This document shows positions 7,548 through 14,353 of a stretch of DNA of 15,336 bases, in pieces; position 1 is the stretch's first letter, and each line of letters starts with the position of its first letter. The stretch is from Desulfobacterales bacterium (GTDB taxonomy: Bacteria > Desulfobacterota > Desulfobacteria > Desulfobacterales > UBA5852), in contig JASJBQ010000090.1 of the NCBI GenBank assembly GCA_030066455.1, positions 1 through 15,336 on the forward strand, read 5' to 3'. The notes under the pieces are model-generated. The model searched no databases. It had not been told where the DNA came from and saw only the letters and a list, made by a program, of their open reading frames with translations. A program made the translations under genes and the position numbers.

Positions 7548-8336
7548 CTAGTAAAAGGATCGCCGGGCGTGGACGTGATCACCGATGACCCGCATCCGCT
7601 CCAGTTCGGCTTCGTCCATGGGGCTGCTTTCCAAAACCGTGAGAGCAGCCTGCATCTGAGCCATATTGCGGGGGCCGCACATGCAGACATCAACCGACCG
7701 ATGGCTGAGGGCGAAGCGATAGCAGTCGCGGCTCGAAGGGGGAGGCTCACCCGGTGGCATCCGCCGCGCCTGAAGGAGATGACCCCATCGGGTGGCGGTG
7801 TAGGACACCACACCCTGTCCCTGGAGATGGGGAAAGACTTCCATTTCCGCCCCGCGGTGGGCGGCGTTGTAGCGCACGTGAAAAACGTCGAAGGTTTCTA
7901 TTGCCGACATGCGGGTAAACACAGGCCGGTTGTGCCCGGACATGCCCAGATGGCGCAGCATTCCCTTTTTTTGCATGGCCAGGGCCCTGTCGATCAGCCG
8001 CGGCGACGGGGCCTTATTGTGCCACCCCAGCACAAAGACATCGGCATAGTCCAGCCCCAGCGATTTGAGCGCTTTCGCCAGCGAGTACTCCATGAGAAAC
8101 CCTGAGCGGGCATAGCTCTGCAGGGCCACCACCAACCGGTCCCGCTGCCCCTGGCTGACAATTTGCCGGATGGCGTCGCGCATACCGGATTTCCGTGAGG
8201 TCCAGTAAAAATAGTTGCATCCGCGCTCGAATGCCATTTCAAAGGCGGCTGCCGGGGCACCATAGCCGGCGCCCAGGCCCAGCCGCCCCACACGCAGATC
8301 GGTGCGTCCCAAAGTGGTCGCTTGTGACAGATCCAT
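7548..8336 (-). CDS. Aldo/keto-reductase-like protein lacking the catalytic tetrad
   Basis: The 262-residue protein follows the aldo/keto reductase barrel from the N-terminus (TTLGRTDLRVGRLGLG, 7-22) through RHLGMSGHNRP to a short C-terminal part (VDVCMCGPRNMAQM). At the sites of the usual Asp-Tyr-Lys-His tetrad the sequence reads otherwise. The GxNxFDTA motif is GCNYFYW, giving Tyr44 for Asp. The TK strand end is ALQ, giving Gln73 for Lys. The LHWH motif is LGWH, giving Gly104 for His. Normal hydride transfer is therefore unlikely. The well-kept segment HVRYNAAHRGAE suggests a conserved subfamily rather than decay. It is shorter than typical AKRs (about 300). The ATG at 8336 has a GGAG sequence upstream. 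Function unknown. Confidence 0.82.
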   Translation of the reverse strand: MDLSQATTLGRTDLRVGRLGLGAGYGAPAAAFEMAFERGCNYFYWTSRKSGMRDAIRQIVSQGQRDRLVVALQSYARSGFLMEYSLAKALKSLGLDYADVFVLGWHNKAPSPRLIDRALAMQKKGMLRHLGMSGHNRPVFTRMSAIETFDVFHVRYNAAHRGAEMEVFPHLQGQGVVSYTATRWGHLLQARRMPPGEPPPSSRDCYRFALSHRSVDVCMCGPRNMAQMQAALTVLESSPMDEAELERMRVIGDHVHARRSFY

Positions 8337-8565
8337 GTAATCATGCTCCAGATTTAATATAAGCGGTTTCCAAACCCCATCTAACGTCCGATGGCGGTGT
8401 TCTCCGCTTTGCTGGATTCAGCGTCGATCTTTTTAACTCCAAGTGCTTAACAGCTTTCTTCAACAGCGCCGTGGGGCCCCTACCCCGCGCCCCTGTGTAC
8501 ATATCATCGAATATGCAGCGCTTTTTTATCAGGCTGTGCCTTGCCCTCAAACGCGATCTGAGGTT

Positions 8566-8593
8566 TTGAAACCGCTTTTAGTCACTTTATAAA
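8566..8593 (+). promoter_or_regulatory. Sigma70-like promoter for the MBL-fold gene
   Basis: TTGAAA (8566-8571) and TATAAA (8588-8593), each matching 5 of 6 consensus bases, are 16 bases apart. The predicted start near 8600 gives a leader of about 68 bases that includes a hairpin. Confidence 0.55.
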
Positions 8594-8609
8594 TGCCTGT
8601 TTTACCGGT

Positions 8610-8637
8610 ATAGATCTCCAGGCGGGTCTATCTTTTT
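8610..8637 (+). terminator. Leader hairpin with T run, possible attenuator
   Basis: ATAGATC (8610-8616) pairs with GGTCTAT (8625-8631), with one G-T pair, around an 8-base loop. The sequence ctttttcc follows. It sits between the promoter and the ribosome binding site, about 30 bases before the ATG at 8668, where a terminator would act as an attenuator. The stem is short, so the call is tentative. Confidence 0.3.
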
Positions 8638-8667
8638 CCGATATAAATTGGATGTAGAAGGAAGCTT

Positions 8668-9639
8668 ATGGTTGAAGAAATAGCGAAAAATCTCTTCCGT
8701 ATCAAGGTGCCGCTGCCGGAGACACCGCTCAAATACCTCAACGCCTATGCCGTGCGCGCAACTGGGCGCAGCCTGGTGGTCGACACGGGCTTGAACCATG
8801 ATGATTGCCTAAACGCCCTGCGGGCGGGTCTTGAAGAAATCGGTATCGATCCGGCACACTGTGATTATTTCATCACCCATTTGCATTCGGACCATTTCGG
8901 ACTGATTACCCAGCTGGCCACCGATGCCACGCAGGTGTATTTCAATCGCCCCGATGCGGAGATCATCGAAAACTGGCAGGGCTTCGGTCCCATCCTGGAA
9001 TACATCGGCCGCCACGGCTTTCCGCTGGCGCGGCTGCAGTCCGCGCTCAAGGCCCATCCCGGCAGCAAATTCGGCACTGACTGGGTGCCGCCCCTGCGGA
9101 TGCTGGCCGAGGGCGACGTGATCCGCGTGGGCGACTATGCCTTCGAATGCGTCGAGACCCCCGGGCATACCCTGGGGCACACCTGTCTGTATGAACCCAC
9201 CCACAAGTTCTTCATCGCCGGAGACCATCTTCTGGACGGAATCACCCCCAATATCCAGTGCTGGGCCGAGGGGCGCAACCCTCTCAAGCAGTACCTGGCA
9301 AGCCTGGCCAAGGTACGGCCCTTTGATGTGGATCTCGTGCTGCCGGGCCACCGCCGGCTTTTCAGCCGCTTCACGGCGCGGATCGACGAGTTGATCGTCC
9401 ATCACCGCCATCGCCTGGACGAGGTCCTGGCGATTTTGAGGGAGAGGCCCCTGAGTGGCTATGCCGTGGCAGCCCGCATGTCCTGGGATATCCAGGCCGA
9501 GGACTGGGAAGCGTTCCCCATTGCCCAACAGTGGTTCGCCACCGGCGAAGCCTTGGCCCACCTGCGTTATCTCGAAGAAGAAGGCAAGATCTGTCGGGTG
9601 GCCAAGGAAGCGGTCGTGCGGTTTGAACACTGTGGCTGA
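8668..9639 (+). CDS. Metallo-beta-lactamase-fold hydrolase, LACTB2/glyoxalase II-like
   Basis: This 323-residue soluble hydrolase has a complete two-metal site. HLHSDH at 71-76 gives H71, H73, D75 and H76. GHTLGH gives H167, AGDH gives D186, and LPGH gives H228. The C-terminal part, from about 245 to 315, reads as a winged-helix-like helical domain (HRLDEVLAILRERPLSGYAVA, split here as HRLDEVLAI and LSGYAVA), as in LACTB2-type proteins. Substrates in this group range from thioesters and lactones to nucleic acids, and none can be picked from sequence. AAGGAAG upstream of ATG 8668 supports the start. It is probably a single-gene unit driven by the promoter at 8566. Confidence 0.88.
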   Translation: MVEEIAKNLFRIKVPLPETPLKYLNAYAVRATGRSLVVDTGLNHDDCLNALRAGLEEIGIDPAHCDYFITHLHSDHFGLITQLATDATQVYFNRPDAEIIENWQGFGPILEYIGRHGFPLARLQSALKAHPGSKFGTDWVPPLRMLAEGDVIRVGDYAFECVETPGHTLGHTCLYEPTHKFFIAGDHLLDGITPNIQCWAEGRNPLKQYLASLAKVRPFDVDLVLPGHRRLFSRFTARIDELIVHHRHRLDEVLAILRERPLSGYAVAARMSWDIQAEDWEAFPIAQQWFATGEALAHLRYLEEEGKICRVAKEAVVRFEHCG

Positions 9640-10132
9640 TATAGATCCATAAAGCTACTTCTGAGGGGAGGCGGCGTGCAGGTGTGAATTTAGAGGATGC
9701 TACACGGCTAAAGCGGGCATATTTATATGAGGGGTAGGTGAGTTTTTCGCGCTAAGGTGCGCAATCAATATTCAGCGACTCCAGCGCGCAAACGCATGCA
9801 TAAGGGATCGTAAAGAAAGCGTTCGCAAACTTTTGAAACTAATAGTTATTTCTTTTTTACGCTTTTCAAGATGTCAGCCAAGCCGAGCTGACGCTTTCTT
9901 GACGATCCCTAATCCATTCAGACAGTGCGCGATTGCGCTGCTGAATATTGATTGCGTGATGTAGGCGCTTAGAGAAAGAACTCCTCGACCCTTCATCTGC
10001 ATAAGGAACATGATGAGATTATGGCACGCTAAGCACCAATTTGGATCGCCTCGATTTTCTTGAGGTTATCATGATATATCAAGTCAGCGTGATTTAATGG
10101 AAATGATGATGTCCTGACCATTATCCATGTAA
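9640..10132. other. AT-rich gene-free stretch with a palindromic element
   Basis: About 490 bases without an intact gene. It contains the large palindromic element at 9749-9967, described separately. The remainder (9640-9748 and 9968-10132) has short open frames only, with no recognisable RNA gene, terminator or promoter. Base composition is lower in GC than the flanking genes, as expected for an insertion or decay zone. Confidence 0.6.
9749..9967. mobile_element. Palindromic MITE-like element or insertion-sequence remnant
   Basis: Two nested inverted repeat pairs share one centre near 9857. The outer pair is perfect over 17 bases: cgcaatcaatattcagc (9760-9776) and its complement (9940-9956). 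The inner pair matches 19 of 20 bases: 9803-9822 and 9891-9910. The arms between them are diverged (26 and 29 bases), and weaker similarity extends to GCGC at both ends. The inner 68 bases encode nothing. This is the form of a non-autonomous transposable element, or of an insertion sequence that has lost its transposase. No transposase, and no clear target duplication, is visible. Confidence 0.55.
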
Positions 10133-10402
10133 ATTAGATCGTTTAGGGCAGAAATCCATACAGGTTATGGTGGAATCGATTCCGCCGTGGAGGCAACGAA
10201 GCTTGGGGCCTATTCTTGGTTGGAAAAGCCCTATGAATTTGAAAGGCTATTGGAAGTGCTCAAAAAAGCATATGAAACAAGAATACGCAAAAAGTTCGAG
10301 CATGATAAAATGCGAATGGAAGAAATCGAAATGTTGAGCATGGGTTCCAGCCCGATGGGCATTCTTAAAGCATTAATAAATTTGGATGATGATAGGAAAT
10401 AG
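10133..10402 (+). pseudogene. 5'-truncated response regulator (receiver C-terminal half and tail)
   Basis: The frame is open from 10133. From about 10160 it reads as the back half of a receiver domain: TGYGGIDSAVEATKLGAYSW, then the LEKPYEF segment with the conserved Lys-Pro, then helix 5. The conserved Thr of the TG pair is present, but the phospho-acceptor Asp and everything before it are missing. No other frame upstream restores them. A linker and the tail SMGSSPMGILKALINL follow, which I associate with a Desulfobacterota response regulator type. A GTG at 10187 could start translation, but the product could not be phosphorylated. The palindromic element ends about 165 bases upstream and may have caused the loss. 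Confidence 0.7.
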
Positions 10403-10573
10403 AAATACAAATGGGAGTGACTTCCGGACCCGCACCAATTAAATCCAAGATAGCACCCGAACTCCGAAACCTTGGCAGGGTGGAACAAAAAAAATGACGT
10501 CAATTTCCCCGAAAGCGCGCGATCCTTTTCGCCTAAAAGGCTTTCAGCGGCATCACCAACGCGCGGTATCAAC

Positions 10574-11326
10574 ATGCCGAAGTCTACGCTGAGCCAGGCC
10601 GGCAAAGCGCTGGGCAAGGCGCTCCTCGGATCTTGTCGCGACCTTGCGCCGATAGTGATCGTCATTGCCTCGTTCCAGGTGATGATTCTGCGCCAGCCCT
10701 TTCCAGAGTTCTTTTCCATTGCCGTCGGACTTGTGCTGGTTGTTTTCGGGCTGGCCCTTTTTGTCGTTGGATTGGACATTGGCCTTTTCCCCTTGGGCGA
10801 GACGCTGGCCGAAGAGTTCGCCCGGAAAGGAAGCCTTACCTGGCTGCTGGTATTTTCCTTTTTGCTTGGGGCGGGAACCACGGTGGCTGAGCCGGCGCTG
10901 ATCGCCATCACCCGCGAGGGTGCGCGCGCTGCCTCGGAGGCCGGACTCATCCCCAACACACCTGCATCCATCGCGGGATATGCAATGCGTATTCGCTTGA
11001 CAGTGGCTGTCTCGGTGGGCGCGGCTATTGTCATCGGCGTTTTGCGCATCCTCCGCGGGTGGCCCTTACCGTACTTCATTATTGGCGGTTACGGCCTTGT
11101 CATGCTGATGACCCTGTTCGCTCCCCAAGAGATCATCGGACTGGCCTACGACCTAGGTGGGGTGACGACCTCGACAGTAACCGTGCCGCTGGTGACCGCC
11201 TTGGGGGTGGGGCTCGCCCGCACCATCCATGGTCGTGACCCTTTAACGGATGGGTTCGGCCTCATCGCCTTGGCGTCTCTGACACCAATGATTTTTGTTA
11301 TGATTTATGGCCTGATCGTGCACTGA
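10574..11326 (+). CDS. DUF1538 membrane protein, first subunit (UmpA/UmpB-like)
   Basis: This 250-residue integral membrane protein has about seven hydrophobic segments. Family motifs are LRQP (39-42), GLDIGLFPLG (66-75), TTVAEPALIA (102-111), YDLGGVTTSTVTVPLV (192-207) and DGFGLIALASL (226-236). The buried acidic residues, E106, D193 and D226, sit in polar breaks of membrane segments, as expected for a cation carrier. From memory, a DUF1538 pair (UmpAB) has been reported as a two-component sodium/proton antiporter in a Halomonas; applying that here is inference. The frame opens at a TTG at 10472, but the added 34 residues are not membrane-like and do not match the partner, so I start at ATG 10574. 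Neither start has a good ribosome binding site. It is the first of three genes in one direction. Confidence 0.85.
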   Translation: MPKSTLSQAGKALGKALLGSCRDLAPIVIVIASFQVMILRQPFPEFFSIAVGLVLVVFGLALFVVGLDIGLFPLGETLAEEFARKGSLTWLLVFSFLLGAGTTVAEPALIAITREGARAASEAGLIPNTPASIAGYAMRIRLTVAVSVGAAIVIGVLRILRGWPLPYFIIGGYGLVMLMTLFAPQEIIGLAYDLGGVTTSTVTVPLVTALGVGLARTIHGRDPLTDGFGLIALASLTPMIFVMIYGLIVH

Positions 11327-11415
11327 CGGGGGTGAATTGAAGGCGGTTCAGTTATAAGGGCGCACCGATACGCCACCTGCAAATACCACCCGACGCATCA
11401 GAAGACAACAACATC

Positions 11416-12165
11416 ATGGAAATCCTATTCAATCCGAGCAGACTGCTTCTCGCCACCGCCAAAGACGTGCTGCCGGTGCTGGCCCTCCTGATCTTTTTTC
11501 AGATGGTGGTGCTTCGCCAGCCGATTCCCCGACCCGGGCGCATCGTTTTCGGTTTTTTTCTGGTTCTCGTTGGGATGGCCTGTTTTCTGGGCGGGCTCGA
11601 TTTGGCACTCTTTCCCGTGGGCCGAAACATGGCCATGATGCTCACCGAAGGCTCCGTTAGCGGCAGCGCGGTGTCCTGGACGGCCTACGGGTGGGTGTAC
11701 CTCTTCGCCTTTTTGGTGGGGTTTTCCACCACCATCGCCGAGCCCTCCCTTATCGCCGTGGCGAACAAAGCCCAGGAGGCATCCAAAAGAACGGTGTCGG
11801 CCCTCGGGTTGCGTGTGGCCGTGGCCTTGGGTGTCGCCGTCGGCATTTCCCTGGGCACCTTTCGCATCGTCACCGGCACACCGCTATATCTTTACATCCT
11901 TGTCGGTTACGCCACGGTGGCCGTGCAAACTGTGCTCGCACCTAAGGTCATCGTACCGTTGGCTTATGATTCGGGCGGCGTTACCACCTCCACAGTTACG
12001 GTTCCGCTGGTGGCCGCGCTGGGTTTGGGTATCGCCTCCAATGTACCGGGCCGCAGTCCGATTCTGGACGGTTTTGGCTTGATAGCCTTTGCCAGCCTAT
12101 TTCCGATCATCAGCGTGCTGGGCTACGCTCAGCTGGCCCAATGGATGGCTCGCAGGAGAGACTGA
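11416..12165 (+). CDS. DUF1538 membrane protein, second subunit (UmpA/UmpB-like)
   Basis: This 249-residue paralogue of the preceding protein has the same order of segments: LRQP (33-36), GLDLALFPVG (60-69), STTIAEPSLIA (104-114), YDSGGVTTSTVTVPLV (184-199) and DGFGLIAFASLFP (218-230). The acidic residues in the membrane motifs are kept (E109, D185, D218). The two proteins differ elsewhere: the first has a longer loop before its fourth segment. This fits two subunits of a heteromeric transporter rather than a fresh duplication. It starts at ATG 11416 with only a weak purine run upstream, 89 bases after the first gene, and is followed 138 bases later by the PII-like gene. Presumed location is the inner membrane. 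Confidence 0.86.
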   Translation: MEILFNPSRLLLATAKDVLPVLALLIFFQMVVLRQPIPRPGRIVFGFFLVLVGMACFLGGLDLALFPVGRNMAMMLTEGSVSGSAVSWTAYGWVYLFAFLVGFSTTIAEPSLIAVANKAQEASKRTVSALGLRVAVALGVAVGISLGTFRIVTGTPLYLYILVGYATVAVQTVLAPKVIVPLAYDSGGVTTSTVTVPLVAALGLGIASNVPGRSPILDGFGLIAFASLFPIISVLGYAQLAQWMARRRD

Positions 12166-12291
12166 ATCTAAAGACTTCGCATGATGGGGGTCTGATCAAT
12201 CGATTGAGAGCTCACCAACAAGAGAAAACGGTTGGCAACGCCCAATAGAAATGCAACATTATTGCTGTGTCTTGCGGACATGGATTAACCC

Positions 12292-12297
12292 AGGAGG
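12292..12297 (+). promoter_or_regulatory. Consensus ribosome binding site deciding a GTG start
   Basis: AGGAGG lies 6 bases before the GTG at 12304. It is the strongest site in this three-gene group and fixes the start of the PII-like protein. The regulator may therefore be translated better than the two membrane proteins, which lack such sites. Confidence 0.8.
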
Positions 12298-12303
12298 ACA
12301 ACA

Positions 12304-12627
12304 GTGGCTTTTAAATGCATCGTCGCCATGGTCAAACCGGATCTGACCGACAAGGTCGTTGACTCGGCGAAAGGAGCCGGCGCAAGGGGGGCCACCATCA
12401 TTGACGCATCAGGTACCGGTGCGCGAGAAGCCAAGACTTTTTTTGGATTGAGCCTCGACATTCGCACGGAGGTGGTTCTGTTTCTGGTCCGTGAGGATGG
12501 TGTAGCACCCGTGCTGTCGGCCATTCACAAAGCCGGGCGATTTCATGAACCCGGTACCGGGATTGCTTTTGTCCTCGGCGTGGAAACCGCCATCGGCGTC
12601 GAAAGCCAAATGCCCAATGGGCGCTAG
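12304..12627 (+). CDS. PII-like signalling protein linked to DUF1538 transporter
   Basis: This 107-residue protein has the PII fold. It begins FKCIVAMVKPDLTDKVVDSA, has the second strand TIIDASGTG (31-39), then EVVLFLV (56-62), and ends with GTGIAFVLGVETAIG (84-98) in place of the usual B- and C-loop strand. The T-loop region (38-55) is short. The protein has no tyrosine at all, so GlnD-type uridylylation is excluded. The usual GDGKIFV motif is GTGIAFV, so the nucleotide-contact Lys is lost. It therefore belongs with the PII-like proteins rather than GlnB/GlnK. Its place after two transporter genes recalls GlnK-AmtB and SbtB-SbtA, so I infer that it gates the DUF1538 pair. The ligand is unknown. 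Confidence 0.85.
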   Translation: MAFKCIVAMVKPDLTDKVVDSAKGAGARGATIIDASGTGAREAKTFFGLSLDIRTEVVLFLVREDGVAPVLSAIHKAGRFHEPGTGIAFVLGVETAIGVESQMPNGR

Positions 12628-12770
12628 TTGGGCGCTCTATCACCGATGGCCTTTTATAGCGTCTGTTGAAAACACAACGTACTTTCGCGCACGGTTACGA
12701 AGCGGTGGACAGACTATTCGTTGATTTTAGGTGTTTTTGCAGTGGTTCCAATGGTGGGCGACAACGCGCG

Positions 12771-13247
12771 TCATTCACCGATCTCCCGGCGTACATCGTC
12801 CTCGTGCAGGCGCTGGTGTTCGTAGGCCCAGCGGATGAAACGCTCTAAGCGGCCGTGGCCGTGAAACGGGTGGCGGCCCTCGCGGTCGAGATCGGCATCC
12901 GTCATGGCAGCCGTGATGGCGATGGTTTCGGCGCGAACCTCCCGGAAACGCTGGATCAGCTCAGTCCGTGTGAGATGCTCGAGCTTGGCGGGCTGGCTGC
13001 GGTTGAAGCGCTCGATATCGAAATCCTCCGGGGCGCCCGGCCCCCCGTCCAGAAGATTGCGAAAGAGCCAGTGCATGCTCTTTTCGATCGTGACCAGGTG
13101 GGCCAGCACCTGGCGCACATTCCATTCAATCGATGCGGTGTAGACCGGTCGTGCCAGCTGCGCCGGGCTCAAGGCGGCAAAAAGAGCCGTTGTTTCCTCG
13201 GCGGCCTTTTCGAGTTCGGTGATCAGGGCTTGTTTTCGTTCCGTCAT
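12771..13247 (-). CDS. DinB-superfamily metal-binding helical bundle protein
   Basis: This 158-residue all-helical protein is of the DinB/YfiT-like type, a fold used by thiol-dependent transferases and many uncharacterised proteins. The three-histidine metal site is visible: His50 in VRQVLAHLVTIEKS, and His144 and His148 in AYEHQRLHEDDVR. EWNVRQVLAHL is the typical helix 2 signature. The enzyme reaction cannot be named. Length is normal for the family. The ATG at 13247 has GGAAAGG upstream with a rather long spacing. It converges on the PII-like gene (143 bases between stops, no clear terminator seen) and diverges from the cysteine-rich protein gene. Confidence 0.82.
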   Translation of the reverse strand: MTERKQALITELEKAAEETTALFAALSPAQLARPVYTASIEWNVRQVLAHLVTIEKSMHWLFRNLLDGGPGAPEDFDIERFNRSQPAKLEHLTRTELIQRFREVRAETIAITAAMTDADLDREGRHPFHGHGRLERFIRWAYEHQRLHEDDVRREIGE

Positions 13248-13369
13248 GACAGTATGCCTTTCCGTAACGTTGAATGGTCATGCCATATGGCCTGCCGGCC
13301 GCTTCTGTCAAGTTCCTGCCGGCGGGGCAGGGCGGCATTTTAATAATGGCCATGCCCTGGGGGTCATCG

Positions 13370-14179
13370 ATGGCGCCGCCTTATCTTTGCCAGGTCAGCA
13401 CGCAGGTTTCCTGCGGTGCCTGTTGCGGGCTCTATAACGTCCACAGCCTGTCCCGCGCCGGCCTGGAGGCCCTGCTGGCCACCCGCACGGAGGCCTTCGC
13501 CCGTGTACTTCGCCAGCCGGGCGCCATTGAAGACTTCGGCCGGAAGCAGCTGGGCTGGACGCCTGAAGAAAGGCCCTTCCCGCACTTCCACCACTGCCCC
13601 TACCTGGGCTTAATCGGCCGCGAGCACACGCGCGTGGGCTGCCTGCTGCACCCGGATGCGGCCGGAAACGGCGGCCGGGACTGGCGGGAGCTGAGCTATT
13701 ACGGCGCCAAAGCCTGCCGGACCTATTTCTGTCCCACCACCCGCCTGCTCAGCGCCGAGCACCAGCGGATCATCCGCGCCAGTATCGATCACTGGTATTT
13801 GTACGGGCTGGCCGTCACCGAACACCGTTTATGGGCGGCTTTGTTCGAGGCCCTTGAGATGCGGATCGATCGGCGTGTGACACCGGCCGATTTTACCGAC
13901 AACCCCGAAGCACAGGCCTCGCTGCGTGGTCTAGCAGCGCTCAAGCTGGATTGGCCCCACCGGCGGGATAATATCCCCGGCCCCTGCCATTTTTTCTTCG
14001 ACAACGAGCGCTATCCCCGGCCACCGGTGGAACGCAAAGATCCGGCCATACCGGTTTCGCCCTACGAAGTGATTTTTCAGGAGCTGGAATCGCGTTTCAA
14101 GCATGTCGGCGAATTGCGGCGGGCGGAAACCATGGTGGAAAGGTGCATCGAAAACCTGGTCGCGAATCTCCGGGAATAG
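13370..14179 (+). CDS. YkgJ-like cysteine-cluster protein
   Basis: This 269-residue soluble protein has a metal- or Fe-S-type cysteine set. From ATG 13370: C15, C18 and C19 in SCGACCGLYN, C76 in HHCPYLG, C91 in GCLLHP, and C116 and C121 in KACRTYFCP. The order CxxCC, HCPYL, GCLLHP, CRxFxC is that of the YkgJ family (PF03692), whose members are thought to bind zinc or iron and have no settled function. The C-terminal half (about 130-269) is helical with no motif I know. Upstream in-frame ATGs at 13274, 13346 and 13352 are possible. I prefer 13370 because GGGGG lies 6 to 7 bases before it and the protein then begins close to the first conserved segment. The stop is followed at once by repeat copy B. 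Confidence 0.8.
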   Translation: MAPPYLCQVSTQVSCGACCGLYNVHSLSRAGLEALLATRTEAFARVLRQPGAIEDFGRKQLGWTPEERPFPHFHHCPYLGLIGREHTRVGCLLHPDAAGNGGRDWRELSYYGAKACRTYFCPTTRLLSAEHQRIIRASIDHWYLYGLAVTEHRLWAALFEALEMRIDRRVTPADFTDNPEAQASLRGLAALKLDWPHRRDNIPGPCHFFFDNERYPRPPVERKDPAIPVSPYEVIFQELESRFKHVGELRRAETMVERCIENLVANLRE

Positions 14180-14209
14180 ATCCGGCCTGCTCCCCCGCCG
14201 CCGCTTCCC

Positions 14210-14302
14210 ATCGGGGTCGGTATCGCTTTCGGTATCGGAATCGACGATGTGTATCGACGCCCTTTTTGAAAACCGACTCCGATACCGATACCGACCCCGA
14301 TA
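14210..14302 (-). repeat. TATCGG-rich imperfect inverted repeat, copy B
   Basis: This is the same element as at 3448-3544 but in the opposite orientation. Its right arm (14269-14302), read on the minus strand, gives ATCGGGGTCGG followed by TATCGG units and GGTTTT, which matches the left arm of copy A. Its left arm (14210-14243) matches the right arm of copy A, sharing GTCGGTATCGCT and ATCGGAATCG. The 25-base spacer (14244-14268) is unrelated to that of copy A. It too lies between the stops of two convergent genes. Confidence 0.75.
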
Positions 14303-14353
14303 CGGTCAGCGCCAGTGCCGGCCGATAGGTGCCTGGATTGTTGCATCTCGATT

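Larger units (their letters stand above)
8337..8667. other. Divergent promoter region between AKR-like and MBL-fold genes
   Basis: This region lies between two divergent genes. I see no gene in it: the one minus-strand open frame (8341-8550) has no motif. The right half carries a good sigma70-like promoter and a leader hairpin for the MBL-fold gene, listed separately. The left half shows no clear promoter for the AKR-like gene. Confidence 0.55.

Noticed and set aside
8809..9630. 273-codon minus-strand frame opposite the MBL-fold gene
   Set aside because: The plus strand carries all metal ligands of the MBL fold; the antisense frame is an echo of it.
10231..11079. 282-codon minus-strand frame opposite the first DUF1538 gene
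   Set aside because: The translation is Ser/Thr/Pro-rich and without motif, while the plus strand encodes conserved membrane motifs.
12855..13343. Plus-strand frame opposite the DinB-fold gene
   Set aside because: It is antisense to the three-His DinB protein, with no ribosome binding site or motif.
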